From NCBI GenBank assembly GCA_036924285.1, contig JAYKYS010000002.1:41059501-41123500 (forward strand): a DNA stretch of 64,000 bases. The letters run 5' to 3'. Origin of the DNA: Asterella californica. Its lineage: Eukaryota > Streptophyta > Marchantiopsida > Marchantiales > Aytoniaceae. Below are positions 1-11,389 of the stretch, piece after piece; position 1 is the first letter of the stretch, and every line of letters starts with the position of its first letter. Below the pieces are notes generated by a model. That model was not told where the DNA came from, did no database searches, and worked only from the letters and a program-made list of their open reading frames with translations. A program made the translations under genes and the position numbers.

Positions 1-538
1 TGCGCTTCTAATGTGCTACGCTTCTGCTTCACTTCTTCAGATGTCTTCTACGCACCTAAGTAATTCAATTTTGCTCTCGGTGACATCGCCTTGCTACGAT
101 CCTACTTTTGTCTTCAACCTCGAGCTGCTGCGATCTTGCTTCCAATCCTCGATTCTTCTTTGATTCTCGTGTGGATTCTCGCCTCTTTCTATTTCGAGTG
201 CGCTTCTCTGGAAGACGTCCGCTCTTAATCTCTCACTGCAATTCGCTCTGTGCGCACCTCCAATGTCCTCCTCAATTTCGAATTGAGTAGAGAAGCAAGA
301 AAAAAGTATGACGCCTCTTCTCCAGAGCTTCTCTGTCTTACTCCTCGCGTTTAGATAATTACCCAGTCGATCCTAGCCCTACCTACTACGGTAGTGACTG
401 TTCTTTTGGTATACCTAACTTCACCTAGTTGGTACGAGGTTGGTACTTCCCGCAGTTACAGTCACCGTCTTCTAGGGAAGCACACTCTGTCTTCCGGCTT
501 CCATCTTCTTGAAGACATCTTCCATTATGGACACCACA
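1..538 (+). repeat. Fragment of a GTCTTC-family LTR, right end
   Basis: This pyrimidine-rich stretch ends in GGACACCACA at 538. That resembles the GGGCACCACA end of the large LTRs at 42247 and 54711. The preceding 200 bases share the same order of words as those LTRs: a 'gacctacctacctattcgg'-like run, a GGTACACCT-like run, then clustered GTCTTC/GAAGAC. It is diverged and cut by the window edge. I see no gene in it; the short open frames here have no recognisable domain. The match was made by eye. Confidence 0.5.
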
Positions 539-759
539 GGATGCACTACAGGAGGCGTCGTCTCTCCGTACTACCAACATCGCTGGTCGTTACATCATAA
601 TTCGCGGATGTCACATCACAAGTGAACAAGGATTGTCATCACAGACGTCCACGGTACCAACTAGTAGCATCAGTCTCATCGACGAAGGACACCGATTCAG
701 ATGGAGACTTGATTGGAGATACACATAGTGTCGTCATACCATTGTTGTGGATACGGTGG

Positions 760-2335
760 ATATCATTGAGCTGGATGACTTCATCCAGGAGTTCGACAGT
801 TGGTGCGATTTGTAGCAGATGCGGAATCCACAATTGTTCACACCCTTCATGACGTGAAAGAGTTTGTTCTAACACTTGGAGGGATCGTCTATGGATGATT
901 ACCATGAGTTCAAGCATGACTACAACGTGGAGATTGAGTTGTGGAGACAACATTGGTCTCTCAACTATGTTTTTATCACTACTGGCATTGTTTCGGGAGG
1001 TGTAGCACCTGCGAGTTCGGGTGCCAGTAGTAGTGATACATCCACGAGTGGTGGAGTACCTACTACCAGTGATGTGTCCACTGGTAGTGCAACATGGGAT
1101 AGTACAAGCAAGATACCACCATGGTTTAACCCTGTGGTTTTGTTCTTCCAGTGTTTGAGGAAGGACTATCAAGGTGTGCGGACTGACAAGTTGAGGAGTC
1201 TGCATGAGATCCAACGGAAGATCGGAAAGAGCCTACGCGACGAATATACTCGCATGAGACGATTGATCAGCATTACTCAAGGGGTGACGGAGACACAAGC
1301 GATCAAGTTCTGGTATGAGATACTAGACGGAGAGCTGCGCAAGAGAGTTAGAGATACGATTCTCCTAAGAGACATCGCATCGACGTTGACGATTGTCTTT
1401 GGTTTGGCTGAGCGGATTGAGCTCAACATGATGGAAGAGAGAGTGATGATTGTTGGGTTCAGCAGGGAGGCATCACATGAGGTGGTCACCTTTTCTCGGG
1501 TACCACATGCTACGCAGCAACAACGTTGTGGTGGTGGTAGAGATCATGTTAGACAGTCACGATCTCATAGAGGACCTAGTGGATAGATGCCCATGCCGTC
1601 CTTCTCTAGTCAGCAGTAAGCGAGTCCTTGCTACACGTGTGATGGTCCTCATCATCAGAAGGACTACACACAAAGAAGAAGTGATTACGAGACGACTGAT
1701 ACATCTCACGCGTCGCTTAACTAGTGTGAGCATTACGGACGACTAGATCACAATAGTGACTGTTGTTTTTATCTCTACCTCGAGCTACGACAAAGAAAGA
1801 CTGGTCATGGACGAAGCGGAGGAGATCAAGAAGACTGTGGTGGTCGAGTTGGAGGTAGAGGTCTAGCACTCGAGGGAGGACCATTCAGTCCACTGCTCAT
1901 TATGACGTCAGATGCGGATATGGTTGCTCAAATTGAGCAGTTGGAGCAAAGGATAGCTAGTATGACTATGGCTTAGCGGAGATCGGGAGATCTGGTTCAG
2001 GAGAAGAGACTTCCACGTCTTATGGAGGAGAAGGAGTTGACTTCAATTCATGGTTGGTGTGGCGTAGATTGAGACATTTATGATAGTGACTCGAGGTGCA
2101 GTATGTGTCTCAGAGTCATGAGGTGCTTCAGTGGAGTTGGATCCACAACGCGAGGAGGCTAGTAGGCAGACCAGCACTTCTTCAATCATTCGCGTTATCG
2201 AAGGCATTGAGGACGACGTCTATAGTTCCTAAATGATCTATCGATGATGTAGTGGAGTTGGATGCATCGACATCCAGGAGTGGAAGAGATGCGACGTGAA
2301 ACCCAATATTGAGGACGGCTCCAGTAGTTCCGCGA
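760..2335 (+). pseudogene. gag of PHD-family copy A (broken)
   Basis: Capsid-type gag remnant. The longest open piece (876-1586) runs from MEGSSMDDYHEF through a Thr/Ser-rich linker to the retrotransposon gag core (FFQCLRKDYQGVRTDKLRSL, then the region around IGKSLRDEYTRMRRLI). It ends at a stop where copy B continues to its zinc knuckles. The sequence past 1586 aligns by eye with the knuckle region of copy B (15541-15700), but with shifts and stops. It is interrupted at 2336 by an inserted element, and the gag tail resumes at 4531-4602. Confidence 0.8.
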
Positions 2336-2739
2336 TATCGTGTCGGATATTGCGTGAAGGATGTCCAGGAAAACGCGAGGTTCCTGGCTATGGAGATGTT
2401 GTGTGCTGAAACAGAGACGAGACAGAGAAAAACAACCACGAAAACAAACGCTACGATATATACACTCCAAATGTATGTACACTGTCGATTCTTTCTCCTA
2501 AGAGCATAGAACTGAGAACCAGACCAGAGCAGTCTGTAACCTGCTTCAAAAGCCCCTAAAAGCAATCTTTGAATCACAACCCTGACTCAGAATCACCGAA
2601 GCGTAGCTCAAAGCAAGAGAAACTTCTCTTTGCTAACAAACAGAGCCACAACAATATCACGCGATTCAAACTCAAGTCCAAACCACATCCATGTATAAGC
2701 TCTTAGCTAAAGCTAGCTACCACAAGCTATATACAGCCA

Positions 2740-3720
2740 ACCAGAACTCTAACGAACTCAAAAGAGCAAAACCCGTAGCGAAGAAACCGAAAAAGGCCTA
2801 TCTGTGGACTTCCTCTTTTCGTTGAACGGACTTCGGATGTCGATAGGGTCTCCTCTGCTGACTCCGTTAACCCAAGAAACCTTCAGATCCGACTCCTGAT
2901 AGTCGAGATATCGCTGATTTTCGGTCGCAGGTGACCGAACCTTCAAAAACTGCTCCCTGCGGCTTATAACCGCACACCACGCACAAACGGATCGCCTAAA
3001 CTGATATTCGTCTTCTCTGGTAGGTAGATCTAGCTACCCTGAACCCAACAAGACTCCAAACAAGTCGTTTGGAGTTCCCTTTGCAAAACCACTCGAGAAA
3101 TTTGGTCGCAGGTTGCAAAAAACTGACGTAAATCGGCTCCCTGCGGTTCAAATTCGCTCATCACACCCAAACCAACAATCCAATTCACTTACACGGTCTT
3201 CTCCTATGAGTAGATGAAGACTCCCTGATCGCGTAGGCACCAAGAACGAAGAGCTTGGCTCACCGATCGTGAAGAACAACCCAACCTCAAGTCGCAGGTG
3301 AACGAAAATCTGATGTAAGCGCTTCCCTGCGAGCCAATTTCACTCAGAACTTCCAAACCGCCCGATGAAAACTGGTATCGTCTTCAATTTCCTGTAGAAC
3401 TCGGTGTTCTGATCCCGTTGGATCCAAGGACAGCAAGTTTGGACTCCAGAACGGTCAGAACGGTCCAACTCTCCTCCACATGTAACTGAAAACCTCAAAT
3501 CTGCTTCCTGCGTCTCAATTTCTCTCAGTACACACTCCCCGATCCGTCTCTTCCCAAACCGTTTGAACCAGTGCGTAGCCTGCACAGATCTGAACCCAAC
3601 GACGCCTTGCGCGCTTGCATTGGACTCCTAAATCTCCCGAACCGTCCGTTGACAAGTCGTAGACGCAAGCTAACCCCTTAAGCACCCCCCTTGCAACAGT
3701 CTCTGTACGTACAGTTTTCT
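2740..3720. repeat. Diverged ~185-bp tandem repeats
   Basis: A recurring block centred on GTCGCAGGTGAACG-like words followed by 'tccctgcg' appears near 2925, 3105 and 3291, with a weaker one near 3490, giving a spacing of about 180-190 bp. The units are strongly diverged. A similar word order (AAAATCTGACGTAAACCCGC, then TGCGAG and CCAATTT) is also present once at 13285-13320 in the LTR/leader of copy B. No gene seen. Confidence 0.5.
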
Positions 3721-3810
3721 CCTGAATACCTGAATAATAAGAAGCAGGCCCCTTGCGTCTTTGATATAACGCCTGAAGCCCTGAATACCCAGTCAGCAAG
3801 TAACTAAGGG

Positions 3811-4438
3811 CCTAGCTTGATTTTACCTTCTTTCGAATCGCATAACTTCTTCCCTGGATGTCCAAACGAAGTAAACAAGATGCCCATGGAGAGCTGACAG
3901 CGAGCTCTACCCATCTATGTGATGAAAGTGAAGATCCTAAGTTGCGCCAAAAGCCCGTAAGCTGGGGCCTAGCTTGTTTTCTCCATCTTTCGAGTCCTGT
4001 AACTTCTCCACTAGGCGTCCAAACGAAGTAGATGAAGTGTCTATGGAAAGCTGACAAGGAGCTCTATCCACTGGTGCGATCAAAACGAAGATCCGAAGAT
4101 GTGCCAAAACCCTGTAAGCTGGGGCCTAGCTTATTTTCTCCATCTTTCGAGTCTTGTAACTTCTCCACTAGGCGTCCAAACGAAGTAGAAGAAGTGCCTA
4201 TGGAAAGCTGACAAGGAGCTCTATCCACTGGTGCGATAAAAACGAAGATCCGAAGATGTGCCAAAAACCTGTAAGCTGGGGCCTAGCTTATTTTCTCCAT
4301 CTTTCGAGTCCTGTAACTTCTCCACTAGGCGTCCAAACGAAGTAGACAAAGTGCATATGGAAAGTTGACAAGGAGCTCTACCCATCTATGCGATGAAAAT
4401 GGAGATCTGAGATTGTGCCAAAAACTCATAAGCTGAAG
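3811..4438. repeat. 157-bp tandem repeat, four units
   Basis: The word CCTAGCTT recurs at 3811, 3968, 4125, 4282 and 4439, that is, exactly every 157 bp. Each unit reads: CCTAGCTT, a TTTTCTCCATCTTTCGAG-like run, CGTCCAAACGAAGTAGA, a GCTGACAAGGAGCTC-like run, then GTAAGCTGGGG. The middle units are nearly identical and the outer ones more diverged, as expected for an unequal-exchange array. It lies inside the inserted LTR-like element. 157 is not a multiple of three, so the repeat is not coding. Confidence 0.9.
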
Positions 4439-4602
4439 CCTAGCTTGTCTTCTCATGAGTGTCTTTGGAGCGACAAGCATCGAAGTTTGAATTTCAAGTA
4501 GAAGCCTGTCCACGACACGACAGCGAGTCTCACTATTTTCAGCCATGGATATTAGAGCATTGGGAGTCAGCTTGAATCTAGTGTTTCAGTTGGCTGCCAC
4601 GT

Positions 4603-6104
4603 TGTTATGATGTGAATTATTTCACATAGTGAATAATTCACCTCTCTGTCAAGAGTTAGTCTCTCTGAGTGAAGTTAAGACGTCAAAGAAGTCGATTCTG
4701 GAGATTGTGAGCATTGAGGGCTACGTGTTACGTTTCTACTTCGACACTTGAGAGTTAGTAGTCGTAGAAGTTAGCTTAATATTACTCTTAGTCTTTTATG
4801 CATATGTTAACACCGTTGTGTTAGATGTTTTGAGTCCTAGTAGGTTGATAGTATGCTATTTATCTTGTTCAAGCATTCGTACGCTTGTGCAAGTGAATTC
4901 ATACTTATCTTTGATGTTCAAAGTACATAACTTAGGTTTACCATGTTGATAGAGTTTAAGCTCATGGGTTGTATTTACTTATCGTCCATGCACGCTTTCT
5001 ACCTGGTTTAAGTTATCTTTCAGGGTTGCATGTCATTTTAGGTATTTTAAGATTTACGTTGGCACTTTAGGAGGCTGACGTGGTAGCCTACGAGTGAAGT
5101 TAAGTTACCACGTGGATTAGAGCACTAAAGGACAGCCAAGTGGACTTATGAACTTCCATTGGTCCATTTTCGTAAAACTCTAAACTTAGAAGCAGGGGTC
5201 TAAAGGGGAGTTTGAACATTCGGTAAGGACACTGCAAAATTTGAGAGCATAGGAAGATAGAGCTCGTCGTGCTAGTCACTGTCAGTGAAATGCTTGATCG
5301 ATTTGGAGCAATAAAGAAGGAGTTATGCCAAATTGAAGTTCGGATTGTGTCAGAATTGCATCACTTTTGTTGATTTCGGGTTTTCAGTGTCAATTGCAGC
5401 AGAATTGAGGAAATCGCTTCAAACCTTCGTGGTTGCGTTCACTGTCAGCAGGGCTACGACTGTCCAAAAAGTTTCAAGTCATTTGAGTGATTTAGTAATT
5501 CAGGACGACTGCTGAAGCAGAGGGGGTCTGAAAAGCTCTCAATCTAGAGCAGCAACTTCAAAGAACGAGATCTGGAGAACTGTGTACAATCAGGAGGCCA
5601 AATTTCACAGAGACGTTCAGCATCCTGTAGACTCCAAATCTTGTAATAATCATTGAATGTGATCAAGCCAATTCTCTGTTCTAGGTCGAAATAACTATCT
5701 GGGTACTAGGAATTGCCGTAATTTTCTTACTCAGAACTTTTCTGTCCACATCTCGGTGCTAGAATTTGATCTCAGGTTGAAACTTCGTGTGTGTGTCCAG
5801 TGGGGCCTCTTTTACATGTAGAAGAAGTTTAGAAGTCTAAACCTTCATATATTTCTTATTCCTGAATGTCAAAGTTCATCGTCTGACCTTATCATTACTA
5901 GTTCAACCTGAGTTTTCGTATCCTGGACATATCAGAGGAACCAAGAGACCTGTATGAGTGTTTTACAGTACCACCTTGTAACCTGAAGCCTACCCTTTTG
6001 AATTAGCAACCACAGTTAGAAGCCCAACGCTTCCTTGAGTAGACATATACAATCATACCACAGCCAGAAGGTTCCGCCCTTCCCAAGAAACTCTCACCTC
6101 TACA
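4603..6104. mobile_element. Second LTR-like insertion in copy A (~1.5 kb)
   Basis: Copies B and C read straight from the gag tail into CGCTCAGTGAGAG-like sequence, whereas copy A is interrupted between 4602 and 6105. The insert begins TGTTATGATG and ends CTCTACA, the TG..CA form of LTRs. The flanks ACGT (4599-4602) and ACGC (6105-6108) could be a decayed target duplication. No open frame with a recognisable domain is present. A small inverted repeat (TGAATTATTTCAC against TGAATAATTCAC) lies just inside its left end. Probably a solo LTR; boundaries are by comparison. Confidence 0.5.
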
Positions 6105-6890
6105 ACGCTCAGTGAGAGTGAGGATGTGGTTATCTCTAGTTCTGAGGTGGTTCAGCGAGAGACAGTAGATGCATCCATGGAGTCGAGAATCGAGACGGCT
6201 ATCAGTGGTATTTAGCAAGCAACGACTGCTATATCGATGAGTTACCAATTAAGTGGTGGTTTGATACCAGGTGTGGTGTTGTTGGACAACAGAAGTGGTA
6301 TCTTTTGTTTGGTGGCACCTTCAAGGAAGGTGTATCGACCGCATAGAGTCTTGTTAGACTCTAGAGCACAACCGTTGATGTTGGAGAAGACGACTGCATT
6401 GGTTTCGGTCTGAGGAAGTCCGAGGTGGAGAGATGTCCATTCTAGCTGCAGATATATCTAGGAGGATCAGAGATACAACTCTGCACATGACACACGAGAT
6501 GTTGACGATGAGAGTTTGATCAGATCATCCTCTAGATGACTCTATGGTGGTCGTTGCAGCAGTAGAGTCTTATGACGTATTGGTTGGAGGTGTTATGTTA
6601 TACCTTATGGGATTCATAATCGACTATTGGACGGAGACATCATCTTATAGACCAGGTTGGCAGTCCAGCGAGAGACAAATAAGTCGCTTATCAATGCGAT
6701 TCAGTGCTAGAGTTGAGACAACAGAGCTTACACCATGGACGATGACATCCGTTGTAGGATTCAGTTCGGTCATCACTTGACCGGGTGAGTTGTTAGAAGA
6801 TAATGTCCATGTAGAGGATACTCTAGTCTTGAGGAGGTTGGGAGTCATGCCTAGCATGACTTCGGTAGTACCATCTACCTTGGATGTTCC
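6105..6890 (+). pseudogene. Protease and pre-RT remnant, copy A
   Basis: The segment GVVLLDNRSGIFCLVAPS followed by VLLDSRAQPLMLE is the retropepsin region of the family. The catalytic Asp-Ser-Gly of aspartic proteases appears as Asp-Ser-Arg here (about 6357). Downstream is a pre-RT segment (6544-6850) that also occurs in copy C at 57030-57340. Stops and shifts are present. At about 6890 the sequence jumps to material that lies after the RT active site in copy B. Confidence 0.7.
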
Positions 6891-7790
6891 ACTCTGGAGT
6901 TTAGCAAACTTCTATCATCGATACGTGAAGGGATTTAGTGCAATTACGAAGCCATTGACCAAGTTGATGAAGGTGGACCAGGAGTGACGATGAGGAGATG
7001 AACAGGAATGAGCTTTTGTAGAGCTCAAGGATAGGTTGACATCTGCTCCTCTCTTGAGGAGATCTGTTAGAGAACGTCTTTTTCCAACTGCACATTGATT
7101 GGAGTATGTTGGAACTTGGAGTTGTGCTAACTCAACATGATGATGAGGAAAATGAGTTTGTGATGACGTAAGTCAGTCACTCCAACTATCCGACGAGGGC
7201 GTGGTACTCTTCGTACGAGAGGGAGTGTTTGACTACAGTGTGGGATGTTGCACACTTTCGATGTTATCCGTTTGAAAATCTCTTTACTTTCATCACTGAT
7301 CACATCGATGGAGTTGATGGAGTCCGACAAGCTTACATGGAAGTTTGCACGATGAGCTCTGATCTTACAAGAGTATGACTTCCAAGTAATACATAGACCT
7401 AGAGTTGCAAACCTTGATGCCAATGAGTTGAGTCGCAATCCATGTACGAGTCAGCAAGATCAAACTAGAGCTCGATGGCATGATGAGATTGATGAGGAGT
7501 TGGTGTTAGGGTGGCATGCATCTGCCGTTCTTTGTGTGTTGGCCATGAACTCTAGTATGGAATGCCATGTCCTATCTTTCTCAAGTTAGAGAATAAAGGA
7601 TGAGTCTCCATGAGGGTGGAGATGGTGTTCTAGACCAACGAGATATCCATGACGATGTGATAACAATGGAGTATCTACACAATAAGTATCAAAGAGCGAG
7701 ATCGTGTCCTCCAATGAGCAAAGAGATTTTGACGAGAGGGACGACATGTACTTCGAGTGTGAGAAAATGAGAGAGCACGAGTATTATCAC
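6891..7790 (+). pseudogene. RT connection and RNase H remnant, copy A
   Basis: It begins with the connection motif LANFYHRYVKGFSAITKPLT, which in complete Ty3 pol lies about 30-40 residues after the RT palm. The RNase H core follows in broken frames: an LGVVLTQHDDEENEF-like start near 7115, a SYERECL-type motif near 7216, a TDHQPL-type motif near 7300 (degraded to TDHIDG), and DFQVIHRPRVANLDANELS near 7378. The catalytic RT domain itself is missing. Confidence 0.7.
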
Positions 7791-8640
7791 ATCCATCCCG
7801 GAGGGCACAATTTGTACGACATGTCCATGAGGAGTTGAAACATTTTGGAGTGAAGCGTACATATAGTTTACTCCAAGGACAATATTGGTGACGTGCAACA
7901 GTTTGTCACACGATGTGTGATTTGTGATCGAGTACGAGCATCATTTAACGCTCTTACTCCATAGTTACACCCCTTATTGATTATGAGGTTGGGTTATCTT
8001 TGGAGCTTGGATTTTGTGAGACCTTTATCACTTACTGTACATCACCACCAATATGTATTGGTGATGATGGAGCACTTCTCCAAGTGGATCAAGTTGGTGA
8101 TATTATCGGACAAGACGACTGAGGGGACAACGTCCATGTTCTTAGATCGAGTGCTAAGTCATTTTGGAGCACCAACTGAAGTGTTAACGGACCAAGATAT
8201 AGAGTTTCTTGGTGAATTTCAGGTCTTGTGTGATCAAGAGCTTATTGATCTGCAGACTACATCTCGAGATCATCTTGAGACGGATGGTTTGGTGAAGAGG
8301 GTTGTTCAGACGATGAAGAGAGGATTGCGCAAGTATGGCTTGCAGAAGGGTCACTTAGGAGATTGAGATTTGTAGTTACTATGGTTGGTTATGAGTTATC
8401 GGTTTAGTCGGCAAGCGTCTTTGGCTTCCTTCTCACCGTATTTTTTATTATATGGTTGAGATCCAGATCTAGCTTCGATCATTCGTCGTGATTGTGCTGA
8501 ACCTTGATGATCTGAATATATGAGTGAGAGCATGTTCTCAACGAGCCGAGACATTTTGGAGAGTCATGCATATGATTTTTGAGAACCTAGCGATATGCGA
8601 TTATTCGAGGATGAGATTATCGATCTTTGATTCGTAGATT
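7791..8640 (+). pseudogene. Integrase, copy A first tail
   Basis: The zinc-binding start (VHEELKHFGVKRTYSLL-like) is at 7820-7890, and the catalytic core is open at 7977-8366. The first two acidic residues are visible in LDFVRPL (about 8010) and VLTDQDIEF (about 8195). The glutamate expected in the GLVERVVQ-type motif reads lysine (GLVKRVVQ, about 8290), so the DDE triad is broken. The C-terminal region continues in shifted frames to the PHD segment. Confidence 0.75.
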
Positions 8641-8680
8641 TCATCCTGATGATTATATCTATTCATAGCATACTGCATCG

Positions 8681-9010
8681 ATGACGTTAGATGTGACCGC
8701 AGGACGCATCATTTTACAAGTGCGTGAGGTGTTATCTTCTGGAGTGCTCATGTTAGAGGGCCGTGATGGTGTTGTTTGGAAGGACCATGTGCGTAATTGC
8801 ACGGCATGTCATCTTTCAAACATCGATGATATCGTTGACCTAAGCTTAGCAGTTGTACGTGCGTGTTTGAGGTGTATGTTGTGTGGATCTGCTAGTGGAG
8901 CAACCCGTATGTTGGTGTGTGATAGTTGTTTGAGAGGTTGGCACATGTAGTGTTTGACTCCACCTCTCAATGTCATTTCTACTAGATGGTGCGTTTGCCC
9001 TCGGTGTATA
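8681..9010 (+). pseudogene. Integrase C-terminal end with PHD finger, copy A first tail
   Basis: The open piece begins MTLDVTAGRIILQVREV and runs into a cysteine-rich block: CMLC (8873-8884), CDSC (8918-8929), GWHM, then a TAG at 8948-8950 replacing one codon. In the same frame follow CLTPPL and a terminal CPRC near 9000. The spacing C-x2-C-x11-C-x2-C-x4-H-x2-C-x(n)-C-x2-C fits a C4HC3 PHD finger. PHD fingers bind histone H3 tails; here it sits where chromoviruses carry a chromodomain, so a chromatin-targeting role is inferred. Confidence 0.75.
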
Positions 9011-9294
9011 TAGAAAGGATAGTCGATAAAATCTTTGTGTGATATGGATTGCAAATAGGCGACTAATGATGAAGCGATGTAACACCCTGTCTCTTGATCT
9101 TTGTATCCATGGAGGTGTATATCACATAGTTGGAATATGGGGCTATCTAGAGTTAGAGGGACCTAACCGTCAATTAGGGAGACGATTGTGATACACTTAT
9201 AGATGTATATGATATCGTCCATATGTTATGTCTATGTGGGATATATCTCTAACAACGATGTATGTTGTGTAGCGTTGTGTATGCGTATGACAAC

Positions 9295-9560
9295 TATCAC
9301 GTCAGTTTAGCACATCGGTTAGGTCGAGCGAGTGCGTCGTGGTTAGTCCCGATATGGCCATTAGTGTCACTAGGGCGAGTTCTTGGACTAGCCTCACTAG
9401 GGGTATACTTCGCAAGTAGGGCTTGAGGCTTTAGTTCTTCTAGATGAGCCGTCAAGCTCTTGGCTATGGTAGATAGTCTTGGTGAGCGTAGCTTGGATTC
9501 TCTGATGCGTAGAATGGGTGAGGCTCAACTTCAGTGTTTGTGTATTGTCAGTGCTGTGAT
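9295..9560 (+). repeat. PHD-family LTR fragment
   Basis: It begins TATCACGTCAGTTTAGCAC and shares, in order, the words CACTAGGGGTATACTTCGCA, GTAGGGCTTG, a CAAGCTC(T/C)TGGCTATGGT-like run and GATAGTCTTGGTGAG with the LTR starts at 12573, 20160 and 35092. It directly follows the 3' untranslated part of the first integrase-PHD tail, as a 3' LTR should. Confidence 0.75.
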
Positions 9561-9654
9561 ACACTTGTGTATGTGTATGATATAATCTATGTGTTATGTG
9601 TATGTGTGGTGTATCTCTAACAACAATGTATGTTGTGAAGTGATGCGTATCCGC

Positions 9655-10745
9655 ATGACATACTACTCCACAGTTACATCTCTTACCGATTATGAGATTG
9701 AGTTAACGTTGGAGTTTTGACTTTCTTCACCTTTACCGTTGATCGTACTACACAATCGATATGTGTTGGTGATGGTGGAGCACCTCTCCACGTGGATTGA
9801 GTTGGTGGCACTATCGGACTAGGAAAGTCTATGCTTTTCTAGATCAAGTATTGAGTCATTTTGGTGCACCAACCGAAGTGTTGATTGACCAAGGTATAGA
9901 GTTTCGTGGTGAGTTTCAAGCCTTGTGTGATCAGGCGCTGATTGATCACCGTACTACGTCTCGTGAGATCACTTTGAGGCTGATGGCTTGGTAGAAAGAG
10001 TTTGTTAGACGATGAAGAGAGGATTTTGCAAGTATGGCTTGCAAAAGAGTCATCATGAAAATTGAGATCTTCAGTTATCATGGTTGGCTATGGGTTATCA
10101 TTTCAGTCAACAAACATCCTTGACATCTTTCTCACCATATTTTTTGCTATATGATCGAGAACCAGATGTACCTGCGATCATTCATCGTGATTCTACTGAG
10201 GTTGTGAACCTTGATGATCTGAATATGTGGGTGAGAGTATGTTCTCAACGAGATGAGATGTTTCAGCGAGTTATGCTGATGGCATTTGAGAACTTATTGA
10301 TTGCTCAACATGAGATATATTGCGGTATGTTACTATTCAAGGAGGAGGTTATCAACCATCGATTCGCAGATTTCATCTTGACAATTACGTGTATTTGCAG
10401 CAAACAACACTGATGACATTGGATGTGATTGCAAGATGCACTATCTTACGAGTGTGTAAGGTATAATCGTCTGATGTTCTCATGTTAGAAAGTCATGATG
10501 GTGTAGATTTGAAGGATCATGTGTGTAATTGCGGTCATGTCATCTTCCTAACATCAAAGGTTCGATGGATCCAAGCTTGGCGACTGTACATCCGAGCTTG
10601 AAGTGTATGTTATGTGGATCTGTTAGTGGAATGATCACTATGTTGTTATGTGATAGTTGTTTGAGAGGATGGCACATGTCATGTTTGACCACCACCACTC
10701 ACCATAGTTCCTCAAGGACCATTGATATGTCCTCGTTGCAGTTAA
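9655..10745 (+). pseudogene. Second integrase-PHD tail of copy A
   Basis: A second copy of the pol end, colinear with 7955-9010. The integrase piece with LSHFGAPTEVLIDQGIEF is at 9797-9994. A C-terminal domain (10084-10413) follows, then a PHD finger starting CMLC at 10604 with CDSC, GWHMSC. After a one-base shift it ends PPLTIVPQGPLICPRC. It is better preserved across the second half of the PHD than the first tail. Upstream (9560-9652) lies a copy of the 3' untranslated region, so the tail came from a rearrangement or a second element, not a simple tandem duplication. Confidence 0.75.
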
Positions 10746-11023
10746 CAGGATAGCTCATTGATCTTCACGTGGTATTGATTGCTTCATGTGATTAACAATG
10801 GGGTGACATAGCACTCGTCCTCTTGATCTTTGCATCGAAGAAGGTGCATATCACGTAGTTTGATTATATGACTATCTGGAGTTCGAGGGACCAAACTGAC
10901 AACTAGGAGAGCGATTGTAATGTACTTGTGTATGTGTATGACACTATGTGCTTGTTATGTGTATGTATTTTGTAGCTTAGACAGCGATGTATGTTGTGTA
11001 ATGATGTGTATACTCATGACTAC

Positions 11024-11389
11024 TATCACGTCATTTTTGTCAGTTGCTAGTTCGATCAAGTGCAAAGTGGCGTGCGTTGTCGAAGAGAGTCCTTCTCAGA
11101 AAGAGTTAGTCTTCTAACTATGATTAATTGTGAGGTGGAGATCAAATAAGAAGACAAGGGTCAACCAACTTGCCTACAACAGCCAAAGTCTCTCACAAAC
11201 ACTAATTTTTTTTATCAGTCGATCATAGACATCAATCTCTGTCTAACAGTCAATCTCTACTCAATAAGATCAATCTCATCCACCAGAAGATAGATTCACC
11301 TCCAAACACAACAATAGAAGAAATCCAAACTCCCATGCTTTATTTCTCTTCTTGTGATAGTTAAAGTCTTCCACAAACGTCAATTCTTG
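11024..11389. repeat. Start of a PHD-family LTR followed by unassigned sequence
   Basis: TATCACGTCA at 11024 follows the same 3' untranslated sequence seen before the LTR at 9295, so it marks the LTR start. Only about 45 bases resemble the LTR before the sequence diverges. 11070-11389 is AC-rich with two copies of a CAATCTC..CTCAATAAGATC-like block. No gene seen. Confidence 0.45.

Larger units (their letters stand above)
2336..4522. mobile_element. LTR-like insertion (possible solo LTR) in copy A
   Basis: Copies B and C are continuous where copy A is split by this 2187-bp segment. It starts TATCGTGTCG and ends CGACACGACA. These are inverted repeats of ten bases with one mismatch. It is flanked by GCGA on both sides (2332-2335 and 4523-4526), a likely 4-bp target duplication. 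No coding region is recognisable, which fits a solo LTR left by recombination. It contains two tandem-repeat zones. TG/CA-type ends and the TGTCG start resemble the LTR at 57923-60473, but I cannot show they are the same family. Confidence 0.65.
539..11070 (+). mobile_element. PHD-family Ty3/gypsy element, copy A (decayed, interrupted)
   Basis: Remnant of an LTR retrotransposon read left to right: gag (760-2335), protease (6105-6500), a little pol, RNase H (7080-7440), integrase (7790-8640), PHD finger (8681-9010), an LTR fragment, then a second integrase-PHD tail (9655-10745). The order defines Ty3/gypsy (integrase after RNase H). Two later insertions (2336-4522, 4603-6104) break it, and the sequence between the pre-RT segment and the connection region has been deleted at about 6890. 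Frames are broken throughout, so it cannot act on its own. Homologous copies are B (12573-20640) and C (35092-57410). Confidence 0.85.

Noticed and set aside
3811..4438. CRISPR-like array
   Set aside because: Units are contiguous 157-bp tandem repeats without unique spacers, in a plant transposon context.
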